A stretch of DNA of 7,122 nt from an uncultured Treponema sp. (GTDB taxonomy: Bacteria; Spirochaetota; Spirochaetia; Treponematales; Treponemataceae), in contig CAMNGY010000075.1 in NCBI GenBank assembly GCA_946538795.1, positions 1 to 7,122 on the forward strand, in the 5' to 3' direction. The number at the start of each line of letters is the position of its first letter. Positions within the stretch are counted from its first letter, which is position 1. Below are positions 1 through 6,023 of the stretch, piece by piece. The position numbers and the translations under genes were made by a program. The notes under the pieces are model-generated. The model was given only the letters and a program-made list of their open reading frames with translations. It was not told where the DNA came from and did not search any database.

Positions 1-293
1 TCCTCGGCGGTCTTGGCAAAGCCCTCGTACATGTCGGTCCACTCGAAGTTCTCGCCGTCAGCGGCGGCCGCAAGGTTTGCCTTGGTGTCGCCTATGCCCT
101 CCAGCTCCTTGAACCACATCTTGGCATGCTCCTTCTCGTTGTCGGCCGTGTGAAGGAAGATGTCCGCGATCTGCTCGTAGCCCTCTTTCTTCGCGACGGA
201 CGCGAAGTAAGTGTACTTGTTGCGGGCCTGGCTCTCACCGGCGAATGCGGCGAGAAGGTTCTTCTCGGTCTGTGTTCCAGCGTATTTGCTCAT
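1..293 (-). CDS. Rubrerythrin, N-terminal part (cut by the left window edge)
   Basis: Ninety-seven residues are visible from the ATG at 293-291; the rest lies beyond position 1. Rubrerythrins are cytoplasmic non-haem di-iron proteins that reduce hydrogen peroxide in anaerobes, usually with a C-terminal rubredoxin-like iron site that would lie outside the window. The visible part is the ferritin-like domain: MSKYAGTQTEKNLLAAFAGE opens it, Glu20 sits in the AGESQAR motif, and Glu53 and His56 form the E-x-x-H motif (NEKEH), all expected iron ligands. EWTDMY at 84-89 is the next ligand-bearing segment. The start is fixed by AAGGAGA at 301-307, 7 nt upstream. Glutamate codons are all GAG and lysine is mostly AAG, a stronger bias than in the neighbouring glycan genes, which suggests high expression. 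It has its own promoter and is probably functionally unrelated to its neighbours. The family call is secure; the presence of the rubredoxin domain is not shown. Confidence 0.95.
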   Translation of the reverse strand, partial: MSKYAGTQTEKNLLAAFAGESQARNKYTYFASVAKKEGYEQIADIFLHTADNEKEHAKMWFKELEGIGDTKANLAAAADGENFEWTDMYEGFAKTAE

Positions 294-344
294 CAGTCTT
301 TCTCCTTACAAATATATGGATGTCGTGTTGTTGCCACTGAACCT

Positions 345-373
345 AGACTACTCTTGACCCGTCAGAATGTCAA
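345..373 (-). promoter_or_regulatory. Sigma-70-type promoter of the rubrerythrin gene
   Basis: Read on the minus strand, TTGACA (373-368, a perfect -35) is followed by a 17-bp spacer and TAGTCT (350-345, 4 of 6 matches to the -10 consensus). Transcription would begin near 338, leaving a leader of about 45 nt that ends in AAGGAGA before the ATG. Position, spacing and strand all agree with this being the rubrerythrin promoter. No experimental start is known to me. Confidence 0.75.
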
Positions 374-374
374 G
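353..374. repeat. Inverted repeat overlapping the rubrerythrin -35 box
   Basis: CTTGAC at 353-358 and GTCAAG at 369-374 form a 6-bp dyad separated by 10 bp. The right arm covers the -35 hexamer and the left arm lies in the spacer, so a protein bound here could block RNA polymerase. It does not match the PerR or Fur boxes I know, and a 6-bp dyad can arise by chance. Confidence 0.35.
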
Positions 375-378
375 GGTC

Positions 379-414
379 GGCCATGGCCGCGGTCGTGGCC
401 GCTGCCGTGGCGCA
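379..414. repeat. Degenerate GC-rich hexamer tandem repeat
   Basis: Six consecutive 6-bp units follow a GGCCGY-like pattern: GGCCAT, GGCCGC, GGTCGT, GGCCGC, TGCCGT, GGCGCA. The block also contains the perfect 12-bp palindrome CGGCCATGGCCG (378-389). It fills the space between the stop of the glycosyltransferase gene and the rubrerythrin promoter and is much richer in GC than the genes to its right. It could form a hairpin that slows transcripts leaving the glycosyltransferase unit, but there is no T tract after it, so it is not a standard intrinsic terminator. Confidence 0.45.
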
Positions 415-416
415 AG

Positions 417-1532
417 TCACTGGGGGACCGGGTTCGCCAGCACCGAGATTTCTTTCAGCAGGCAGGACTTCACCTTTTCCTCCGAAAAATCTGTGAGCCT
501 TTCCGTGCCGTTTGCAATCAATGTGTCCCTGAGTTTTTTGTCTTTCACCAGGCGGTCTATTGCTTCGGCCACGACGGACACGCTTCGGTTTCGTACAATG
601 AGTCCGGCTCCGCCCAGGGTCTCGGTCACAGCGGAAGAGTCGCATGCGATGATTGGAACTTTGTAGTGCATGGCTTCCAGCAGGGGGACGCAGAAGCCTT
701 CGTGCTCGCTCATGCACAGGAACACGTCTGCCAGCTTGTAATAGGATGCCTTCTGCCTGTCGCTCACATGGCCGGTAAAAACGACGTCATCAAGCCTGAG
801 GAATTCGGGGTAAGCTTTGATTACCTTGCAGTAGGCGGAATCTTCGTCCCCTCCTCCTACGATGAAAAGGCGGCTTTTGGAATTTATAAACCGATGGTAG
901 TGGTGGAATGATGCGATGATGTCCTGATGTTTTTTGTTTGGAACTATGCGGCCTACGAAAAGTATGTTTGTGAATCCGTCGCAAGAGTAGCGGGAAAGAA
1001 GTTCCTGGTCAAAGTCTTCTTCCGTTTCCGTGCTGAATTCGGCTAGGTGAGGGAAGATGTGAATGGGACATGTATAGCCGAGTTTTTCCAAATCATGTTT
1101 GTTGTAGTTGGAAGATGTGAGGCAAAGGTCCGGCGTATGGCGTATGGCGTGCACTTGTTCCAGTCCTTTTTTGCAACCCGAAACGGAATCGAGATCCCCG
1201 TATTCTTCAATCAGATGGGGGGGGGTAATGTTGTGCCAGATGAGAATCTTCTTTCCGTGCAGATTGTTCAGTTTCAGCATATAGTCCCACCTGTGGCCTA
1301 TATGGAATATGAGTATGTCCGCATTATCGGAGTAGCTGTCCAAGTCCTTCACATCCTGCAGTCCGAGTCCCAGAATACGGTCGTCAATGTTTCCTGCAAA
1401 TATGGCCGTGTCGTAGCCTGCTTCTTTGAGTGTCCTGTATATGGCAATGCAGTCGTTCCCTATTCCGTCCCCGTACTTTAAGGATGACAAGATTTGCACG
1501 ATGCGGATTTTGCGGAGAAAAGGAGCTTTCAT
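417..1532 (-). CDS. GT4-family (GT-B fold) glycosyltransferase
   Basis: A 371-residue protein of normal length for family GT4 retaining glycosyltransferases, cytoplasmic enzymes that move a sugar from a nucleotide sugar to a growing glycan. The N-terminal domain has the glycine loop GDGIGND (21-27) and WHNITPP (99-105). The C-terminal donor domain has FVGRIVPNKKH (192-202), the glycine-rich FIVGGGDE (223-230) and SEHEGFCVPLLEAM (275-288), in which Glu278 and Glu286 form the E-x7-E signature. The start follows GGAGG by 7 nt and overlaps the upstream gene stop as ATGA, so translation is probably coupled. A run of nine C on the coding strand falls in the Thr103-Pro105 codons. Acceptor and donor sugars cannot be read from the sequence. 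O-antigen, capsule-like or other surface polysaccharide synthesis is the likely setting, inferred from the family and its partner gene. Confidence 0.9.
   Translation of the reverse strand: MKAPFLRKIRIVQILSSLKYGDGIGNDCIAIYRTLKEAGYDTAIFAGNIDDRILGLGLQDVKDLDSYSDNADILIFHIGHRWDYMLKLNNLHGKKILIWHNITPPHLIEEYGDLDSVSGCKKGLEQVHAIRHTPDLCLTSSNYNKHDLEKLGYTCPIHIFPHLAEFSTETEEDFDQELLSRYSCDGFTNILFVGRIVPNKKHQDIIASFHHYHRFINSKSRLFIVGGGDEDSAYCKVIKAYPEFLRLDDVVFTGHVSDRQKASYYKLADVFLCMSEHEGFCVPLLEAMHYKVPIIACDSSAVTETLGGAGLIVRNRSVSVVAEAIDRLVKDKKLRDTLIANGTERLTDFSEEKVKSCLLKEISVLANPVPQ
1217..1225. repeat. G9/C9 homopolymer inside the glycosyltransferase gene
   Basis: Nine consecutive G on the plus strand (nine C in the coding sense) cover the Thr-Pro-Pro codons around residues 103-105 of the GT4 gene, in an otherwise mixed sequence. 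In this window the frame is intact. Gain or loss of one C would shift the frame about 100 codons into the protein and remove the whole donor-binding domain. Poly-C and poly-G tracts of this length are known slippage sites in phase-variable surface genes of other bacteria. The ITPP residues are also common in this family, so codon choice alone could have produced the run. Confidence 0.6.
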
Positions 1533-1936
1533 TGTTTTTCCTCCAGTACGCGGATTCTTTCTTCGAGGGAACGTATTTTCTGCATGTCGTTTTCATGCTT
1601 TTCCTCTAAGGTCTTGCTGTACTTGTAGAGCATTTGATCCAGCTGCAATATGTATGAGTTGAAGTCTGCCTGCCGTTGGAAATTCTTGAAAAACAGGAAC
1701 TTGTTTATCCGGCGGATGAGGCGGCGCATGAACAGCTTCAGACCCTTGCTGTCCAGGTCAAAGTAATAGTCTATTTTCTTGTTTTCGGTCGCCTTGTCAA
1801 TGTAGTCCTGTATGATTTTTTTTTGCATTTTCTGGAAAACAACGTCAAACGGCATGGAGTCGGAAGCTTCCGTATTCCTTTTTGCCGCGCTTTCTTCCAG
1901 CTCCCTGTTGATCGAGTCAAAGTCTATGTCTGTCAT
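1529..1936 (-). CDS. Small coiled-coil protein coupled to the glycosyltransferase
   Basis: A 135-residue protein if read from MTDIDFDSIN at 1936. An upstream in-frame ATG at 1981 would add 15 residues but has no ribosome site; GGGAG at 1953-1949 precedes the chosen start with a long 12-nt gap. No enzyme domain is visible. The N-terminus (1-20, acidic then Arg-rich) and the stretch MRRLIRRINKF...FQRQADFN (70-93) resemble, from memory, the linker that precedes methyltransferase or glycosyltransferase domains in some O-antigen proteins. Residues about 105-135 form a charged heptad-like coiled coil ending LEERIRVLEEKQ. No signal peptide or membrane span is seen. It ends in a 4-bp ATGA overlap with the GT4 gene, suggesting a stoichiometric partner such as a scaffold or chain-length ruler. 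A nine-A run lies in codons 38-41. The existence of the gene is likely; its role is inferred. Confidence 0.75.
   Translation of the reverse strand: MTDIDFDSINRELEESAAKRNTEASDSMPFDVVFQKMQKKIIQDYIDKATENKKIDYYFDLDSKGLKLFMRRLIRRINKFLFFKNFQRQADFNSYILQLDQMLYKYSKTLEEKHENDMQKIRSLEERIRVLEEKQ
1816..1824. repeat. T9/A9 homopolymer inside the coiled-coil gene
   Basis: Nine T on the plus strand (nine A in the coding sense) cover the end of Gln38, Lys39, Lys40 and the start of Ile41 of the small coiled-coil protein. Slippage here would truncate that protein and, through the coupled ATGA junction, could also lower translation of the glycosyltransferase. Lysine-rich A runs are also common by composition alone. 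Confidence 0.5.
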
Positions 1937-1955
1937 TGTCCACGTGTTCTCCCGC

Positions 1956-2094
1956 CATGAAATGCATTTCCAATCTAACATATTCAGCGCAAAATGAAAA
2001 GTACCGGACTTTCGGAGTGACCATCTTCCGATGCCGTGACTTGTATCTGTACCACTACACAGGGATTGCTTTTTGTGCTATACTGCATTTCATG
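1956..2094. repeat. 11-bp inverted repeat flanking the divergent spacer
   Basis: CATGAAATGCA at 1956-1966 and its exact complement TGCATTTCATG at 2084-2094 sit at the two ends of the intergenic region. The left copy lies within the 12-bp perfect palindrome GAAATGCATTTC (1959-1970), just upstream of the coiled-coil gene start on the minus strand. The right copy begins on the last base of the -10 box and covers the ATG of the GT87-like gene. The arrangement would suit a shared operator that controls both divergent units. Confidence 0.45.
2076..2084 (+). promoter_or_regulatory. Extended -10 promoter for the GT87-like gene
   Basis: TATACT at 2079-2084 matches 5 of 6 bases of the -10 consensus and is preceded by TG at 2076-2077 with one base between, the extended -10 form that can work without a good -35. 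No good -35 is seen 16-18 bp upstream. The expected transcription start, about 7 bp downstream, falls at 2091-2092, which is the ATG itself. No strong counterpart was found for the minus-strand genes in the same spacer; the best is a lone TATGTT on the minus strand around 1976-1981. Confidence 0.55.
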
Positions 2095-3501
2095 ACCAGA
2101 GCTGACTTGAAGAGGCTGTGTTGCAAGCCGCTTTCTGTATGCTGCATTATTCTTTCCCTGATTTCCCTTGTGCTTTTTTTCCCGGCTGTCAGGTTGTTCA
2201 TTGTCACATCGGCCGAACGCCTGTTTGTCCACCGGACGCTTCGGAGCCATGAAAAATGGAGCCATGTAATACTCCTCTGGGCTGGCTGCCAGCTGTTCCT
2301 GTCGCTTGCAGCAATTTTTTTCAGCCGGTCTGTGGATCTTAAAAGCGGGAAAGGTATTGTCGCACTTTTTTCATCTGCTGTCATCTTTGTCTTTGTCGTG
2401 CAGAATCTTTTCATGATTATCGACACGGATTTGACGGGCTGGTATATGGATTCCGTGAACCTGTGGGACCATTACGTTTCGGTCCTGTCCGGCAAGAGGA
2501 CGCATCTGGGAATGTACCCCCCGCTCGCCACTTTCATCTACCGCATTTACGCTTCCATGACTCCTCCTGAATTGCTTGCCGGAGACTGGACTCAGCTTGC
2601 ATATTCGGATGCGGGAAGCTACCTGACTTTGTTGTATTACCTTTTTTCAGTGATGCCGTTCTGCCTGATTTGCTATGATTCTGCGGAAGGCAAAAAGTCC
2701 GAGAAAATCCTTCTCACTGTCGCGGTATGCTGTTCCGCGCCTTTTTTGTATTCTTTGATGCGCGGCAACATCGTTCTCTTTTCCTGCTGTGCGGCCTTCT
2801 TTTTTTGCCGCTCGCTCTCTTCGGAAAAGCTTTCAGTCCGTGTGGCGGGGCTTGTGGCTCTGTTCGTTGCCGTGGGGACCAAGCTGTATCCCATCGCTTA
2901 TGCCGCCCTTCTGGTAAAGGGGCGCAGGTGGAAGGAGCTTAAATACTGCCTTTTGACGGTTGCGTTGCTGTTTGCTGTCATGCTGGTATTCTTTGAAGGC
3001 GGCTTGTCCGAGATTGCGAACATGGTCCGCAGCATCACGGGCTTTACCAGTACATTCACTGAGCATCACAACATTTCGCTCAAACGGCAGTTATGGGGTA
3101 TTCTTTCTTGTTTTGGTGCGGCGTCCGGCAGCGGCTTTTTTCCTGTCCTGGATGTTATCGTCTATGCCGTGTATCTGGCGGCAAGCGTGGTCATGTTCCT
3201 TCTCACGAAGGAAAGGTGGGTGGAGCTTATGCTGCTTACGCTTTCCTGCCTGCTTTTGCCGGGAATCGTGCGGCCCTATACTGAAATATTTCTTGTCATT
3301 CCGCTCATCGAAATGCTGGGCTGCCGCAAAAAAGATTTGTTTGTTTACCTTTCCCTCTTGTTCCTTCTGCCCATGATGCTGTTTATTTGTCAGCTGTCTG
3401 TGTTCATCACTTTCCACTCGTTCTTGGTAACTTTCCCCCTCTTTGCCCTCTGTGCTGGCAAGCTTGTCAGCGAGAGGCGAAAAGTTCATGCGGGCCGTTG
3501 A
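2092..3501 (+). CDS. Polytopic membrane protein, GT87/DUF2029-like glycosyltransferase
   Basis: A 469-residue integral membrane protein with about 10-12 hydrophobic segments, the first at 14-38, then for example 59-77, 89-110, 176-195, 250-275, 283-301, 350-371 and 437-456. Features recalling GT-C family GT87 (alpha-mannosyltransferase type, using polyprenyl-phosphate sugars on the outer side of the inner membrane) are the acidic first loop (DTDLTGWYMD, 111-120), MYPPL (141-145), MRGNIV (223-228) and GTKLYP followed by GRRW (262-280). The sugar and acceptor are unknown. An in-frame ATG at 1936 would give 521 residues but would overlap the opposite gene and add an unlikely tail; 2092 leaves a short basic N-terminus before the first span. 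No Shine-Dalgarno precedes 2092, so a leaderless message is possible. It probably acts with the divergent glycan genes, or possibly on the product of the convergent polyene operon. Confidence 0.8.
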   Translation: MTRADLKRLCCKPLSVCCIILSLISLVLFFPAVRLFIVTSAERLFVHRTLRSHEKWSHVILLWAGCQLFLSLAAIFFSRSVDLKSGKGIVALFSSAVIFVFVVQNLFMIIDTDLTGWYMDSVNLWDHYVSVLSGKRTHLGMYPPLATFIYRIYASMTPPELLAGDWTQLAYSDAGSYLTLLYYLFSVMPFCLICYDSAEGKKSEKILLTVAVCCSAPFLYSLMRGNIVLFSCCAAFFFCRSLSSEKLSVRVAGLVALFVAVGTKLYPIAYAALLVKGRRWKELKYCLLTVALLFAVMLVFFEGGLSEIANMVRSITGFTSTFTEHHNISLKRQLWGILSCFGAASGSGFFPVLDVIVYAVYLAASVVMFLLTKERWVELMLLTLSCLLLPGIVRPYTEIFLVIPLIEMLGCRKKDLFVYLSLLFLLPMMLFICQLSVFITFHSFLVTFPLFALCAGKLVSERRKVHAGR

Positions 3502-3508
3502 AGCTGCC

Positions 3509-4777
3509 CTAGGGATTTACGTTCTTAAAAATCAGGGACGTGTTTATACCCCCGAATGCGAAGTTGTTGGACATGATGTACTCTGCCTTTATATCCCGGC
3601 CCTGTCCCATGATGTAGTCAAGCGGTGCACAGCGCTCGTCAACGTCCGTCAGGTTCAGAGTCGGGTGGAACCAGCCCTTACGCATCATCTGTATTGAAAG
3701 CCATGCCTCCAGGCTTCCGCAGGCCCCCAGGGTATGCCCTATGTAGCTTTTTGTTGAGCTGATGGGAACCGCCCTGCCGAATGCCTTGTATGTGGCTTCC
3801 GATTCCGCTATGTCCCCCATGATGGTGGAAGTCCCGTGCGCGTTCACGTAAGCTATGTCATTTGCGGATATGCCGGCATCCTCTATGGAGAGCGTCATAG
3901 CCCTGGCCATAGTCTGTGCATTGGGTGCCGTGATGTGGGTTCCGTCGGCGTTTGTTCCGAAGCCTGCTACTTCCGCATAGATGCAGGCTCCCCTGTTTAC
4001 GGCGTGTTCCATGTCTTCCAGTATCAGGCTGGCGGCTCCTTCTCCGACGACAAGTCCGTCTCTCTTCTTGTCAAAGGGTTTAGGTTCTTTACCCGGCTCC
4101 TCGTTCAGTATCGCCGCCGCCCCCAGGGCATCGAACACTCCTGCATCCGGCGCGACAAGCTCTTCCGCCCCTCCCGCAATCATGATGTCCTGCTGGCCCG
4201 CCGCTATGCTTTCGTATGCGTAGCCTATGGCCTGGCTTCCGGAAGTGCATGCCGTGTTGGTGGATATCATCCTGCCCTTCAGCCCGTAGAACACGCTCAG
4301 GTTGCACAGGCAGGTCTGGGGCATGGACTTTATGTATGTCTGGGAATTTATTTTGCTCGTTGAGTTGTCCAGGTCTATTGAATACAGCTCAATTATGGCA
4401 TCCATGCTTCCCATGCAGGATCCGTAGGCAACTCCTGCCCGGCCGTTATGCATCTCCTCGCATACTTCTCCGTCAGCATTTTTCAGCCCGGCCATGTCAA
4501 GCGCCCGTTCAGTGGCTACAAGGGCCAGATGGGCCACCCGTCCCATGCCCCGTATTTTCTTGCGGGGGTAGGAAGGAAGTTCTTTCTCATAGGGACAGGC
4601 GAGCCTTGTGTTTACCCGCAGGTATTTGTCCCAGCTCTTCATGTACTTTATGCAGTTCTTTCCTGCCTTCAGCGTCTTGAACGCTTCTTCCTGGTCGTCT
4701 CCAAGTGCGCTCAGCATACCCCCGCCGGTTATGACGACGCGCCGTCTTCCGTCGTGACGTCTGAAATTCTGGCTCAT
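3509..4777 (-). CDS. FabF-like beta-ketoacyl-ACP synthase, ApeR-type
   Basis: A 422-residue thiolase-fold ketosynthase of full length. The catalytic triad is present: Cys177 in NTACTSGSQ, His314 in VNAHGTST and His348 in SYIGHTLGACG, with Lys343 and the glycine-rich NNFAFGG (404-410). It should catalyse decarboxylative condensation of malonyl-ACP with an acyl-ACP in the cytoplasm. It is the last gene of a four-gene run KS, dehydratase, ketoreductase, KS, the order of apeO-P-Q-R. In APE systems ApeR is reported as the stand-alone KS that works early, whereas ApeO pairs with a chain-length factor. The start overlaps the ketoreductase stop as ATGA, with GGGGGA a few bases upstream. A housekeeping FabF is the main alternative, but the missing fabD, acpP and fabH neighbours and the second KS argue against it. 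The symbol is left empty because the product has not been shown. Confidence 0.9.
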   Translation of the reverse strand: MSQNFRRHDGRRRVVITGGGMLSALGDDQEEAFKTLKAGKNCIKYMKSWDKYLRVNTRLACPYEKELPSYPRKKIRGMGRVAHLALVATERALDMAGLKNADGEVCEEMHNGRAGVAYGSCMGSMDAIIELYSIDLDNSTSKINSQTYIKSMPQTCLCNLSVFYGLKGRMISTNTACTSGSQAIGYAYESIAAGQQDIMIAGGAEELVAPDAGVFDALGAAAILNEEPGKEPKPFDKKRDGLVVGEGAASLILEDMEHAVNRGACIYAEVAGFGTNADGTHITAPNAQTMARAMTLSIEDAGISANDIAYVNAHGTSTIMGDIAESEATYKAFGRAVPISSTKSYIGHTLGACGSLEAWLSIQMMRKGWFHPTLNLTDVDERCAPLDYIMGQGRDIKAEYIMSNNFAFGGINTSLIFKNVNP

Positions 4778-5514
4778 ATTATTCCCCCGTTTACAGATAT
4801 GACCTGCCGCGTTATGTAACCGGCATCTTCGGACAAGAGGAATACTGCCAGGGCCGCGACTTCCTCGGGCTTTCCGGTCCTCTTCATGGGAACAGCCTGC
4901 AGGATTGCTTCAAGCGGGGCGTCTTTTATCATCTCCGTTTCTATTATTCCGGGAGCGATGGCGTTTACCGTGATGCTCCTGCTTGCAAGTTCCACTGCCA
5001 GTGCCTTTGCGGCTCCGATGAGTCCGGCCTTGGACGCGGAGTAGTTTGTCTGCCCCCTGTTGCCGGTGATTCCGCTTACGGATGAGATTACGATTATTCG
5101 TCCCCGCTTTTTCCTGCACATGGGCATGATGAGCGGCTGCAGCACGTTGTAGAAGCTGTCCAGGTTTGTGTGCACAACGCGGTCCCAGTCCTCCCCGCTC
5201 AGCGCGGGAAAGGTGTCATCCTTTGAGACGCCGGCGTTGCTTACCACTCCCCACAACGCGCCGTATTTTTCGCTGATTTTGTCCAGGGCTGTTTTGCATC
5301 CCTGCCTGTCGCCCACATCAAATTGCACCAGCTCGCCCTGTCCGCCAGCGGCCTGCAGCATTTCCAGCGTTTCCTGCGCCCGCTCCTGCCTGTGCCCGTA
5401 ATGCACGATGACGTAGTATCCGGCTTTTGCGGCCGCAATGGCTATGGCCCTGCCTATCCCGCTGCCGGCTCCTGTGACCAGTATCTTTTTTTGGCTTTTT
5501 TCGTTTTCCTGCAT
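4774..5514 (-). CDS. FabG-like 3-oxoacyl-ACP reductase, ApeQ-type
   Basis: A 246-residue classical short-chain dehydrogenase/reductase of standard FabG length. Residues seen are TGAGSGIG (14-21, nucleotide-binding loop), Asp66, NAG (93-95), Asn117, Ser145 in the ISSVSG motif, and Tyr158 and Lys162 in NYSASK, giving a complete Asn-Ser-Tyr-Lys tetrad. PGIIETEM (188-195) and SVNGG near the end are also typical. It should reduce beta-ketoacyl-ACP to beta-hydroxyacyl-ACP with NADPH in the cytoplasm. The start at 5514 shares one base with the dehydratase stop (TGATG) and has GGGGAGG 6 nt upstream. Its stop overlaps the next KS start by 4 bp, so the two should be co-translated. Position between the dehydratase and the second KS is that of apeQ. 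Sequence alone cannot separate a polyene reductase from a fatty-acid FabG; the neighbours make the former more likely. Confidence 0.92.
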   Translation of the reverse strand: MQENEKSQKKILVTGAGSGIGRAIAIAAAKAGYYVIVHYGHRQERAQETLEMLQAAGGQGELVQFDVGDRQGCKTALDKISEKYGALWGVVSNAGVSKDDTFPALSGEDWDRVVHTNLDSFYNVLQPLIMPMCRKKRGRIIVISSVSGITGNRGQTNYSASKAGLIGAAKALAVELASRSITVNAIAPGIIETEMIKDAPLEAILQAVPMKRTGKPEEVAALAVFLLSEDAGYITRQVISVNGGII

Positions 5515-6023
5515 CAGATGCCTCCCCGAATCTTGAAGAATGAATCTATGTCCGGAATGCCCATCACGGTGATTGCGGTCGTTGCCACAGGTCCAGGCTT
5601 TCCTTTTTCATACAGCTCGCAGTCATAGCGGCACACGGTGCCGTCCCTGAAATTCTCCCGGACTTTTATTTCCGCAGTGGAACCGGCTTTTAACTTCTCC
5701 TGGCTTGCGCAGAAGCCGCTTACGCTTAGTATGACACCGGGGTATGCCTTGTCGGACTTCCCGCAGGAAATTTGCTGTATCGTAGACAGGGCAGAGATGC
5801 CTTGTGCCATTATCTCAAAGCTTGCCCAGCAGGGAATTCCGCCAAGCTCCTTGTCATAAAGAATGCATGATTTGGAAACGTCATATTCTGCGGTGACGCT
5901 GTTCTCGCTGGCGTTGTGGGCCGTAATCCGGCTGAGCAGGAACATCTTTCCCCTGTGGGGTACAAGGGAAAGGAGCTGTTCTCCTGTTATAAGCTGGGGC
6001 AAAGACGTGCCGCCGTCAATCAT
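5514..6023 (-). CDS. Hot-dog fold 3-hydroxyacyl-ACP dehydratase, ApeP-type
   Basis: A 169-residue protein from the second of two adjacent ATGs; the first (6026) lies only 3 nt after GGAGG, the second 6 nt, so the second is preferred but either is possible. The motif LVPHRGKMFLLSRI (His23) and the later IPCWASFEIMAQ (Glu70) match the arrangement of FabA/FabZ-like hot-dog dehydratases, in which a His and an acidic residue from paired subunits form the site, and are closest in my memory to the ApeP family (PH...M and W-x-x-x-E-x-MAQ). It should remove water from beta-hydroxyacyl-ACP, leaving the trans double bond that is kept in a polyene. In APE systems ApeP is reported to work as a complex with ApeI, which would have to be encoded outside this window. 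It overlaps the upstream KS by 8 bp and the reductase by 1 bp. Confidence 0.85.
   Translation of the reverse strand: MIDGGTSLPQLITGEQLLSLVPHRGKMFLLSRITAHNASENSVTAEYDVSKSCILYDKELGGIPCWASFEIMAQGISALSTIQQISCGKSDKAYPGVILSVSGFCASQEKLKAGSTAEIKVRENFRDGTVCRYDCELYEKGKPGPVATTAITVMGIPDIDSFFKIRGGI

Noticed and set aside
378..402. Intrinsic terminator formed by the CGGCCATGGCCG palindrome
   Set aside because: There is no T-rich tract after the stem on either strand.
126..911. A 261-codon open frame on the plus strand
   Set aside because: It runs antisense across the rubrerythrin start, its promoter and the GT4 gene, shows no domain, and the opposite-strand genes have clear family motifs.
1520..1550. Programmed -1 frameshift fusing the coiled-coil protein to the glycosyltransferase
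   Set aside because: A short A5 run before the ATGA overlap would allow it on paper, but there is no canonical slippery heptamer and GGAGG is ideally placed to start the GT4 gene at its own ATG, so simple coupling explains it.
1936..2091. A longer start for the GT87-like protein at 1936
   Set aside because: It would overlap the opposite gene's start, would include the promoter as coding sequence, and adds 52 residues with no expected features.
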